This document shows, piece by piece, positions 1 to 9,432 of a stretch of DNA of 28,107 nt. This DNA is from Rhizophagus sp. LPA8_4_AMF (taxonomy: Eukaryota > Glomeromycota > Glomeromycetes > Glomerales > Glomeraceae): positions 1 to 28,107 of the forward strand of contig JADRCO010000691.1 in NCBI GenBank assembly GCA_021464525.1, read 5' to 3'. The notes beneath the pieces are model-generated. The model saw only the letters and a program-made list of their open reading frames with translations. It was not told where the DNA came from and did no database searches. The position numbers and the translations under genes were made by a program. The first letter of the stretch is position 1; each line of letters begins with the position of its first letter.

Positions 1-186
1 GGTGTTTTCGATTCTTTTTTATTATAATTGATCAATAAGGTGCAGTTCTCAGTAATTCGAAAACTGCAATAATAATTAATAATAGATAAAAACAACTAAA
101 GAAAAGAAAAAGGAAGAAAATTTACAGATCAATTTGCCTGCAATCCTACAGTAAGCATTGATTTTTTATTTTGGTATTACTAAATA

Positions 187-310
187 TCACCGGTGGTGAT
201 GATCACCAGTGGTAAATTTATGATGTAATGCCGGCTAGTATTTTGATAGATTTTTAATTCTGGCCAAAAGTACATCATAATGCTGGTATGGTGACCATCA
301 CCGCAGGTGA
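187..310. mobile_element. Fold-back (MITE-like) element
   Basis: The left end TCACCGGTGGTGATGATCAC and the reverse complement of the right end (TCACCTGCGGTGATGGTCAC) match at all but three positions. The match resumes inward around ATGATGTA, giving a roughly 124-bp element with inverted termini and no coding capacity. I found no convincing target duplication: the flanks AAATA and ACTTT do not match. The internal words TTCTGGCC and CATAATGCTGG recur in other fold-back elements of this window. Confidence 0.5.
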
Positions 311-809
311 ACTTTAGTTTTAGTTTAATAATTTATTTCTTATTATTTTTACTAATATATTTTTCTATTTTTTCTTTTTTCATTCTTTCACATCTTAGGT
401 AAATAAGTATGCTTTGTATGATTTTTTTAGTTAGATTCAGTAGATTTTTTAAAATAAAAAAAAAAACGTTAATATTAAAAGATCTAATTTATCTAAATAT
501 AAAACAAACCTGTTGCAACGCAACAGGCTACAGCTAGTTTCATATTAAATCAAAATTTGTGTAACCGTAATCGAATCACTGACGGCCATATGATTATATA
601 TTTTAAATATTTTGATATATTTTATCGGTTTCTTAAAATATGGTGGTATTTTTTGCATCATTTTGTTTGATAATTCGCTAATAGACGAAAACTATCATTA
701 AAATATACATTATTGTTTTAGATGGTTTAAGTAGTTTTAAATGAATATTTGAAAGCCTGTTACCATAATGCAGATCGTACTAAGAATGAGTACGGTAAGG
801 TACATTTAT

Positions 810-936
810 CATAGTGATTATTTGAGCACAAATGTCCATTTTACCATAGTGGTTAATTTGGTCACCAATGTCCATTTAAATATGTTTGTTATTTGGACAT
901 TAATGTCTGTTTAATATAATAGTTATTTGGGCAATT
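810..936. repeat. Degenerate short tandem repeat, about 4 units
   Basis: Successive units of roughly 35-43 bp share an ATAGTG(A/G)TTAATTTG-like start and an AATGTCCATTT-like end. Units begin near 810, 845 and 883, with a last partial unit near 918. They are diverged from each other, so the array is old. No function is visible. Confidence 0.45.
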
Positions 937-1298
937 GGATATCATATAAAAATAAAAATCAATTGTACCTGTATCACTGTAAAAAATTTTATCTGTAATT
1001 TCTGTAAAGACTCCGTGAATATGATACGTTTGCGGAAATAACATGGAATAAAAAACACGAAATAATTTTTTTATAGGGAATATATATAGACAAGTACGAT
1101 ACGGTACGGAATTTTTGGAATGGAATTTTTGATATTTTGATCAACCGTTAGGTTATACCGTACTGAATATACTGTACACGTTAACTGGACGGTTTGGCAT
1201 TAAGAGTGGCGAAGTATTTGACAAATAATCGGTGACAAATAAGAATTCACACACCAAAAATTGAAGTCCTGAAATACTTTAGTAAAATGGAAAACGGA

Positions 1299-1536
1299 GG
1301 GATATGACGTATTTTTATTTTTATTTTTATTTTTATTTTTATTATGAAGTCAAGAACCGGGGATACCGGGCATTAGAAACAAGTACAATTACAAAAAGCA
1401 CTATAAAATTTCTATAACGAAGTAATCCCAACCGCCCAGGAATCGGGAGAGCCGTCGTCTTGCCTACTCTTATACCCAAGACGTAGGCATGACCCGTCTT
1501 TAGAGCCCACTATCTAACCCCCCGGGATATGACGTA
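1299..1536 (-). mobile_element. SINE-like retroposon with 13-bp target-site duplication
   Basis: A 212-bp insert (1312-1523) is bounded by identical direct repeats GGGATATGACGTA at 1299-1311 and 1524-1536. Read on the minus strand, it begins GGGGG-TTAGATAGTGGGC, an RNA polymerase III A-box-like block (complement of 1505-1517). About 75 nt further in is a B-box-like CCGATTCCTGGG (complement of 1434-1447). It ends in about five copies of AAAAAT (plus-strand TTTTTA run, 1312-1340). Head, tail and target duplication fit a tRNA-derived SINE moved by a LINE machinery. The tRNA ancestry is inferred, and the A/B-box matches are imperfect. The insert is clearly more GC-rich than its surroundings. Confidence 0.72.
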
Positions 1537-2074
1537 GTGAATGGGTTCGAGTTGTCATGTGACTGGTTAATAATTTTTTGCTGTAAATCGAGTTTGTTAT
1601 TAATTTTATTTATGTTATTATCAAGTTCTGCTATATGTCCAATCTATATAATTTATAATCTTGTTTTTTTAAGCCCAAATAAGGCTGAGAATTTGAAATC
1701 TTAAAGCTCGGGGACTTAAAATTTTCAGGTTCAATATTTTTTTTAGGAACGGCTGTTGGAGGGTTGAAGTTTCGTCATTGGTAGACCAAGAACTCTAAAT
1801 CTTTTATTTTGCTAAAGTATTTCACGCATAAAGGAAACAATTAGCACATTAATTATTATATGTAAACTGAAATTTTACGAAGGAAAATATATCGAGGCTG
1901 CTGATGTTTATAATTTGGAATATTTATGCATGAAATAATTTCAGGATTACTTCCGTATTATAAATTGGGCCATGATAGCTTTTAACCGTAAAAATTTGTG
2001 AAAGGCAAATTAAACTATTCGATACTATGCGATATGTGATAGTTATTTCACTGAGTCCCTGTGGAGGTACGAGA
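1537..2074. other. Non-coding stretch, nothing recognised
   Basis: AT-rich sequence with no exon-like reading frame, no tRNA and no clear repeat that I can support. It ends where the duplicated 5' flank of the first HUBL-only gene begins (about 2075). Confidence 0.4.
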
Positions 2075-2822
2075 TGCTTGCTGGCATTATCGTAATTCCG
2101 GCCCTGAAAAAATGAGTAGAGTTAATAGTAAATTTTTTTGGCTGCACCTTATACTGTATAACTCGGGGCCTAAATTACCTATTCTTTTTTCTAACAAGTT
2201 TTTTAATTTTCCTTTGAGTTGATGCGATTGAGTTATTAAAAACAGTAAATCCTTGGAAATTTTTTGAAAATCCATAAAATTTTAAAAATTACTACTGTAT
2301 TAACTGTTAATAGGGAAGGAATCTTTAAACTTGTAAATATTTTTTTTTTTGTTTGCCAAGATTAGAGTTTCAAAACGGGTTGATGTTAATTAAAGAATTT
2401 TAAAACTAATTACGTAATTACGTATATAAAATTAATAAAAATAATATTTTATGAAAGTATTATTGATTTCTCATTTATTTTAAAGTTTACGTCCAAAATC
2501 TGTAAAAATTTATTTCATTTTTAAACATGAAGGATTTTTAATTTAACTTCTTAACGAATAAAAAAAACTAAAAATGCAAAATGCAGTGAAATAAGCACAC
2601 ACACATATATTGCTGGTTTTGTATAATAAGTAAAATTAAATTGATTAAGATCTACAACTGAGGTTACTCAAGTATTATGTAAACAAAAATAATAACATAT
2701 AATTTTGCGTTACATTAATCTCTCATTATTGTGGTTACAATATTTTTTAAGTCGAGTTGTTAAAATTTCGCTATTTATGTAGTGAAAGAGAAAAAGGCTT
2801 TTTTTGCGGATCAAAAGAAGAA
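2075..2822 (+). promoter_or_regulatory. Duplicated 5' flank of the first HUBL-only gene
   Basis: This stretch aligns with about 8640-9432 upstream of the second HUBL-only gene, including a completely shared block at 2640-2683 / 9240-9283. The promoter was therefore probably copied with the gene. Its outer edge (about 2085-2171) is the 3' half of a MITE like the intact one at 7564-7781: CCGGCCCTGAAAAAATG, then an end reading TATAACTCGGGGCCT. The leader ends CAAAAGAAGAAATGG at the start codon. No convincing TATA box could be singled out. Confidence 0.4.
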
Positions 2823-5800
2823 ATGGAGAAGAAATTACTTACTATCGAGGTAATTTTTTAATATATAATATTACATTTATTTATTTGTTTATTTATTTAT
2901 TATTATTGTTGTTTTTTTTGCTGTTCTTACTAATAATTTTAAAACGTATATAGGTTGTTACTGCTGAAAAATTCAAAAATTATCAAGGATTTGACCTTGC
3001 CAATTTTGATCAACATTCTCTATTTTTTGACGTACATACATATAAGATTCAAAAAACCAAAACCTATGATGTTTTTAAAAAAGATATTTCTCAAACTTTC
3101 AATATTCCTTCAAAACAAATAAGATTCTGGGTCTTAGTAAAACGTGTAAATAAAACAATTCGACCTAATTTTTCAATACCAGAATCTTATTTTAATAAAA
3201 GTAATTATTATATTATAGTTTTTCTTTAAATTTTTAGCATAAATTTAATTTATTCCATTTTAATAGGTATGGAGGAAATTCGTGCAGAAATGACTCCCCT
3301 GCAGAATAAATTAAGGTTATACATGGAAGAAACAGACGGACGAAATGAAAATGTATATAATTGCTATGTATTATAATTCTTTCAAATTTTTTATGTTAGA
3401 TTTAGAACTTATATTATCAAATATATGTAGACATGCTTCCCTTTGATTGAAGAAAGTTGGAATATAATTGTTTTCCTCAAGTATTTTGATCCAGATACAC
3501 AAACTTTAGAGTAAGATATTCTTTATTTTATCCATTAAAATAGAAATATAAATATGTATTAACATATTTTAACCATATAGAGGTCTTGGTCATTTATACG
3601 TACGAGAGTATGATAAAGTTGGAGATTATACTAATATTCTCTGTGAGAGAAAGAACCTTCCACCAGATACTCCCTTGACAATATATGAAGTAAGCATACT
3701 AAATGCTATAGAATTGTATAGTAAACCTTTTAACATATATATATCATTATAGGAGATCCAACCAAACATGATTGAAAAAATGTATCTTAGTTATACTTTT
3801 AAACAATCAGAGATACAAAATGGTGGTATAATTTGTTTTCAAAAAGACTTATCACACCTGAAGTGCGTATTATACAATCACTAATAATAGTTTTACACTA
3901 TGAAATATTAAGAATTTATTTTTTTTGACATCTTATTAGAACCACATCGCAAATTGAAAATAATCGTATCCATAAAATTCCTATGTTCTATAGATTATTA
4001 TTATCATTAACTGTTAATGTATTTTTTTTTTTTTTTAAGAATATTATATTTTATAATAGTTTAACGGTAATTTTTTTGTACATAGGTTGTAACTGCCGAA
4101 AAATTCAATAAGCATCAAGGATTTGATCTTGTTAATTTTGTAAATCCACCACGTTCTAAGATACATTCATACAATGTCCTAAAAAATACAACTTATAGTA
4201 CTTTTAAAGAAAAGGTTTCTCAATGTTTCAATATTCCTTCAGAACAAGTGCGATTTTGGGTCTTTTTAAAGCGTCAAAATCAAACCATTCGACCCGACCT
4301 TCCAATACCGGAATCCTATTTCAATAGAAGTATTGTATCATATTTCTTCTTTAAATTTTTAATGTAAATTTTAATTTACTTCATTACGTTAGGGATGGAA
4401 AGAATTCGTAAAGAAATGACTCCCCGGCAGAGCGAATTGAAGTTATACATGGAGGTAGCAGACAAACCAATAAATGACAGAGTATATAATAATGTATATT
4501 ATAATTCTTTCAAATTTTTGTTAGATTTAAAACTTATTGTTGTCAAAAAATATATGTAGACATGGTTCCCTTCAATTGAGAGAAGTGAGAACATGAATAT
4601 AATTGTTTTCCTCAAGTATTTTGATCCCGATACACAAACTTTAGAGTAAGATATTCTTTATTTATTCAATAAATTAGAAATATAAATATGTATTAACATA
4701 ATTTAACCATATATAGAGGTCTTGGTCATTTATACGTACGAGAGAATGATAAACTTGGAGATTATACTCACGTTTTTTATGAAAGAAAATGTTTTCCATT
4801 AAATACTCTTTTGAACATATATGAAGTAAGCATACTAAATGGTATAGAATTATATAGTAGGTTTATAAATCTTTTAACATATGTATCATTATAGGAGATC
4901 AAACCAAACATGATTGAAAAAATGTATCTTAATTTTACTTTTAAACAATCAGAAATACAAAATGGTGATATAATTTGTTTTCAAAAGGCTTTAATGGAAG
5001 ATGAGTATGCATTAAAACTTTGTTATTATTATTATTTTTTTTAATATTCAATATTTATTCGTGATCTAATATCTTTTAGGATTCGAGAATATACTGATTC
5101 TGGTCGTATTTATAGTATTCCTCAATTTTACGAATCATTGGCTTTGCTTACTGTTGTTTCGTTCAAGCCAGAATGGCAAGATTACTTTGAATTTGACCTA
5201 ATATTAAATAAAAAATTGACACTTTATCAAGCATGTATAATACTCTTTATACTATATATAATTCTGATAAATATACAATTATTTACTTTTCATATTATTA
5301 ATTATCATTAATATAGGTTGTTGAAGCGGTTGCTCTTCATTTGAATATAAATCCTCTTCAAATACGATTTACCGATTTATTGGACACACTTGATCGAACT
5401 CTCAATCAGGTTTTTTTAGATGCACAAACATTATATTATGAAATAATTGATTTAAATATTATAGAATTAAATCCAGAAGAGGAAATGTTCATTAAAATTC
5501 TTTGGCTTGGAAATAATGTTAAAGATGAGGTACTTTACAGCATATATGATATGTGTTTATCTATGTTGTAATTTTTTATTGTATTTTGAAAAATCTTTAA
5601 AAATTGATTTTAGGAAATTATAGATATTTGTCTTCAAAAGGATGCCACCATTAGTGAACTCATAGAAGAAATTTTAAAAAAGGTGACATTGTCATCATCA
5701 GATACTAAAATCAGATTATATGAAGTTATGAATCATAAAATTCAAAAGGAATATAAAGAAACTGAATTGATTGATAGAATACAGGAATTTATGACATTAT

Positions 5801-6386
5801 ATGCAGAGGTGAATTATGATATTTTATATTTGTTTTTTTTTTATTTAATCTATTTTGAAATAATATTGTGATATTACTGATATATGATAATTACAGGAAA
5901 TACCTCAAGATGAATTACTTGCTAATTCTCATGATCAAATAATACAAGTATATCATTTCACAAAGGATCCGATACAAACACATGGAATTCCATTTAAATT
6001 TGTTATTAAAAATGTAATCTTATTTATAACCAATTTTAAATAGTACAAGAATTTATTTTAACAATAATAATTTTTTAATTCAGGGTGAAACACTTGCTGA
6101 TATTAAGAATCGTCTTCAACTTCGACTTGGTATGAACAAAACTGAATTTGCAAGAATAAGAATTGTAATTGTATCTGAATTCACATACAAAAAACTTGAG
6201 TATCTCGAAAATGACGGTAAGTAAATGTAAATATTTTAACTCATTATATTTATTTATTTTTAATGTTATGTGATTTCATTAGACATAATATTATCAGAAA
6301 AGGAATTGTCAAGTACAGATTGTCTAGGTCTTGATCATATAGATGAAACTGAGAGCTCAGATAAAATAACTTACATTCGAGGTTAA
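2823..6386 (+). CDS. HUBL-only USP7 paralogue with duplicated UBL1-2 (copy A)
   Basis: Eighteen exons: 2823-2849, 2954-3200, 3267-3352, 3431-3510, 3581-3689, 3753-3862, 3940-4018, 4086-4329, 4393-4481, 4560-4645, 4717-4825, 4895-5004, 5080-5230, 5317-5529, 5614-5808, 5897-6013, 6084-6216, 6283-6386. They splice in frame to 762 aa. The protein matches only the C-terminal half of USP7 (ubiquitin-like HUBL domains). A start MEKKLLTIE is followed by a UBL1-UBL2 block (aa 10-246, from VVTAEKF to LSLTVN). A second, complete HUBL (aa 247-762) then restarts at VVTAEKF and ends near LGLDHIDE. There is no MATH domain and no USP Cys or His box, so it cannot be a protease. In USP7 this region binds partners and stimulates the catalytic domain; a decoy or trans-regulator role is inferred. 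Exon 13 has a GC donor. ATG choice: the frame upstream is not conserved with copy B. Confidence 0.85.
2954..4018 (+). repeat. First exon-block repeat (UBL1-2) of copy A
   Basis: Exons 2-7 repeat exons 8-12 and the start of exon 13 (4086-5150). They have the same order, nearly the same exon sizes (247/244, 86/89, 80/86, 109/109, 110/110) and the same splice phases. The first block has drifted more: the Trp found at the start of exon 10 (TWFP) is Cys in exon 4 (TCFP), and the NGD of UBL2 is NGG in exon 6. The block ends within the first strand of UBL3, where coding sequence after ACTGTTAAT turns into an intron. Confidence 0.8.
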
Positions 6387-7344
6387 CATGTTATTTTTCC
6401 TGATTTTATTTTAATTTTAATATTATATTTAAAAGGAAATTAAATGTTTAAAGTTGTAATATTTTGTAATTTAAAGTTAATAGAGTAATTTTATAATTAT
6501 TAACTCTAAAGCCTTAATGACAAGTGATCTAAATGACACCAAATGACTTGGGCGAGCCATTTTGGTTATTTTGAGATTAAATGACAAAATGATCCCTAGT
6601 CATTTAAAAATTACATTGTGTGATCTGGCCAAAATATACAATTTCAAAATAAAATTTATCACGTTATATTATAAATTTTTAAGTCTGGAATTATAAAGCA
6701 TTATTGACCAAATGACAAATGTCTCGAATGACTTGGTCATTTAAAGATCATTCAGGAAAATGTCCAAATGACCTTGTCATATACCATTATTGCTCTAAGA
6801 TCACCTGAAATACTTATTAAATAAAAAAATTTTATTCTTTGTTAATAATTTCGATATAACATAATAATAATCTTCGCAATCTACTTATTTGTAGTTAGTT
6901 CTGGCTGGGATTAAGATTTAAATTATGATCAATACATTAATCCCGATCATGCTGACCAGAATTAAATTATAACCGGTTTACAACTAACCGGTTAAGGTTT
7001 TTTTCCTCTAAATAAAGTTAAATCATATTATTCAAAATCGGAGTGTGCGAAAATTATGAAACTAAATTTCATTTTTTTTTTATTTCTAAGAACTTTATTT
7101 ATAATTTTCATACCTATTCTAAGTAGACTCCGATATAATATTCTTATGTTTTTATTAAGAATTTTTAAATTATATAAATAATTTATTATTTTTTTTTATT
7201 ACGATTTCGGAACATACTGTATGTATTTCCTGAGCGCCTCTTAATTCTTAATAAATAAGTTAATTGTTTTTATGTCGTAATTATTATGGATCAATAATTA
7301 TAAGCTAAAAATTGATTTTTTGATGTTGAATCATACATTTTTAG
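6387..7344. other. Spacer after copy A: 3' flank, AATGAC-rich patch, fold-back remnant
   Basis: Positions 6387-6513 are the transcribed-looking 3' flank, shared with 13007-13156. At 6515-6785 the pentamer ATGAC or its complement occurs about ten times (for example CAAATGACTTGG and GGTCATTT), with opposed ATTATTGACCAAATGAC and GTCATATACCATTATTG words. At about 6893-6962 the arms TTCTGGCTGGGATTAA and TTAATCCCGATCATGCTGACCAGAA form an imperfect hairpin, probably another MITE remnant. No exon seen. Confidence 0.45.
6515..6785. repeat. Cluster of (A)AATGAC motifs in both orientations
   Basis: About ten ATGAC or GTCAT words lie in 270 bp, several embedded in CAAATGAC or AATGACTTGG. The edges are loosely inverted. 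It may be a decayed palindromic element or a binding-site array. I cannot tell which from sequence alone. Confidence 0.4.
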
Positions 7345-8235
7345 GTCATCCAGTCATCCTACATTGGACATTGTTAAATCGAAAAGTAAAAAATGTAATG
7401 GATGTGATTCATGCTATAAAATAAGAGCATTGTTACTTGAGTATTATTTTATAAGTAAAATATTAAATAAAAACAATACAAGAGTGAATTTGGAAATCGT
7501 TCCTTATAATAGATTCAAGCATATAAACTTTGTCGCTGAAGGGGATTTAGTATAATTTATAAGAGGACCCCGAGCTATACATAAAAAGGTAGGGTATGGG
7601 TTTGCGTAGAATTGATCAAAATAATCATGTAGATTTTTCCTTTTATAGATAATTCTGGCCAGAATTTCCTTTTTTAGACGCTGACTGGCATTATCATAAT
7701 TCCGGCCCTGAAAAAATGCGTAGAGCTAATAGTAATTTTTTTTGGCCACACCTTTCCTCTATATATATAGCTCGGGGTCCTTTTATAAGGCTACTTGGGA
7801 GATACTAACAACTAAATTTTTTTTTGTTTGGCTCAAGATTACCGATGATAATTACAGGTTATTATAAATCAAGAGATCTATCACACTTTATTATTATCAA
7901 GGATTTTTTAATAATGCATTAGTTTGGAAATGAAATTATCAAAGTTGTAATACAAATACAGTATTATCATCAAGATTATCACAGTGGAAATATTTAATGA
8001 GGACAATGAAATATATGGGACTACTTTTTATGTTACTCTAGAGATTTTTCAATAACAAAAATACACTAAAGCATTAAAATACATAGTTTAATATGATTAT
8101 GCGTGATACAGATCTTATTGTTGAAATCTATCCTCTAATTGTCACAAATGGGATATATTGAATTAATGCAACAACTTTAGTATTTTGATCCTAGAAAAAG
8201 GCCAAGTGCTGTAGTGATATTTGAGATCTGGTAAA
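7345..8235 (+). pseudogene. Protein kinase pseudogene split by a MITE
   Basis: The 5' part (to 7563) encodes a Cys-rich piece (KKCNGCDSCYK), then IVPYNRFKHINFVAEG and the start of the glycine loop. One missing base after GAAGGG shifts the frame; correcting it by eye reads FSIIYK. Exactly there the MITE 7564-7781 is inserted, and after it the frame resumes as YKATW. Later kinase blocks follow in broken frames: catalytic loop HQDYHSGN (HRD with R to Q, about 7968-7991), EIYGTTFYV (activation segment and APE region, about 8007-8033), DTDLIVEIYPLIVTN (about 8107-8151) and GYIELMQQ..YFDPRKRPSA (8151-8210). Pieces between subdomains II and VI are deleted. In arbuscular mycorrhizal fungi kinases with this N-terminal lead-in form a large family (established knowledge). 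This copy is dead: frameshift, insertion, deletions and in-frame stops. Confidence 0.8.
7556..7789. mobile_element. MITE with 16-bp terminal inverted repeats and 8-bp target duplication
   Basis: The element is 7564-7781 (218 bp). Its left end AGGACCCCGAGCTATA (7564-7579) is the exact inverse of its right end TATAGCTCGGGGTCCT (7766-7781). It is flanked by identical TTTATAAG at 7556-7563 and 7782-7789. The target duplication is confirmed independently because the interrupted kinase sequence reads YK before the element and YKATW after it. No coding capacity. An 8-bp duplication is typical of hAT-type and P-type transposons, so a hAT-like non-autonomous element is likely; the superfamily call is tentative because the ends do not start with the usual CAGGG. 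Confidence 0.85.
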
Positions 8236-8640
8236 TTGAATATTTACAAAGAAAAATAAAAATCAAACCAAAATCATAAATTCGTTGGATATTGGACCTT
8301 TAAGTGCAATGATAAAATCTGCAAATCTAATAAAAAGCAAAGAAATCGGGAAATAATCATTTTTAAAATTTAATAATTATCGAGTTGAAAATAATAATGA
8401 ATATATTACAAAATTCTTCCTTTTTCTCAAGTTGACTACATTGTTATAATCATTAATTTCTATAGCTAATTCTCTTAAAAAATATAATAATCACATTTGC
8501 GTCTAACACATTGTCCCACTATGTACAGTAGCTCGCGTCCAATTGATATGTATCGCATGACGGTCAATTTAATTGATAGCGACGAAGAAATCGTGTAAAT
8601 CATTCCTTTTATAGATAATGTCAGCCAGAATTGCTTTTGG
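8236..8640. other. Non-coding spacer
   Basis: AT-rich sequence after the kinase remnant with no exon seen. The word TAGCTCGCGTCC at about 8530-8541 resembles the right end of the MITE at 7564-7781. From about 8607 the text TTTTATAGATAATGTCAGCCAGAATT resembles that element's interior, so this is probably MITE debris leading into the copy upstream of the second HUBL-only gene. Confidence 0.4.
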
Positions 8641-9432
8641 TGCTTGTCGTAATTCCGGCCTTGAAAAAATGCGTAGAACTAATAGTAAAATTTTCCCTAC
8701 TTTTATGATGTATAGTTTGGGAGTCCTAAACTACCTATTCTTTTTTTTCTAACAAATTTTTTTTTAATTTCCTTTGCTTTATGATAAAATGCAATTAAGT
8801 TTTTATTTCATAATAATGAGATTATTAAGTTTACTTAATAATGTTAAATCGATTTATTAAAGCAGTATTTCTTAAATCCATAAAATTTCTGCTAACTGTT
8901 AATAGGGAAGAAATGTCTTTAAATTCAATAGCTTGTTTTTTTTGCTTGCCAAGTTCAGAGTTTCAGTTCAAAACGGATTTGATGTTAAGAGTTTTTGAAA
9001 TTATTTAATTACAGTATATGAAATTAATAATAAAATAGTATCTTATGCAAGTATTGTTCAATTCTCATTAAGACTCAATTTATACTAGTTTACATTCAAG
9101 TCTGTAAAATTTTTTTTTTTTTTTCTAAACTTTAAAATATAAGTATTTTTATTTACTTAACAAATAAAAACTAAAAATGTCAAATGCAATGAATACATAT
9201 ATAATGACTTTTATAGCTATTACAATAAAATTTAATTAAATTGATTAAGATCTACAACTGAGGTTACTCAAGTATTATGTAAACGAATACGACATTTAAT
9301 TTGCACTACAAATAATCCCTTATTATTGTTACATTCTTGGTAAATTTGTTACATTATTTTTGGGTCATAAAAATAAGTTTCACAATTTATATAACGAAAA
9401 AGAAAAGACTTTTTTGCAGATCAAAAGAAGAA
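8640..9432 (+). promoter_or_regulatory. Duplicated 5' flank of the second HUBL-only gene
   Basis: Aligns with about 2075-2822. A MITE 3' half occupies about 8640-8727 (CCGGCCTTGAAAAAATG, end TATAGTTTGGGAGTCCT), followed in both copies by an AACTACCTATTC-like block. The two flanks therefore diverged from one ancestral promoter that already held the element. The T-run 15-30 nt before the ATG differs by one base between copies, which breaks any conserved frame upstream and supports the chosen ATGs. Confidence 0.4.

Larger units (their letters stand above)
1..1298. other. AT-rich non-coding stretch with short repeats
   Basis: I see no coding exon here on either strand. It holds a fold-back element (187-310), a small perfect palindrome CCTGTTGC-AAC-GCAACAGG (509-527), and about four degenerate tandem copies of a 35-43 bp unit at about 810-936. 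Each unit carries a word like AATGTCCATTT followed by a block like ATAGTGRTTATTTG. Around 1090-1185 there are opposed GTAC-rich words (GTACGATACGGTAC and ACCGTACTGAATATACTGTAC). The stretch looks like eroded transposon debris rather than regulatory DNA of a nearby gene. Confidence 0.5.

Noticed and set aside
509..527. Small perfect palindrome as a transcription terminator
   Set aside because: The window is eukaryotic; a bacterial-type terminator has no meaning here.
810..936. Regular short repeats as a CRISPR array
   Set aside because: Units are diverged and contiguous without unique spacers, and the DNA is eukaryotic.
1545..1565. GGGTTCGAGT, a tRNA T-arm-like word
   Set aside because: No matching acceptor or D-arm can be folded around it, and it lies outside the SINE-like element.
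2087..2275. Minus-strand 62-codon frame
   Set aside because: It lies over the MITE remnant and duplicated flank; no protein-like composition and not conserved in the other copy.
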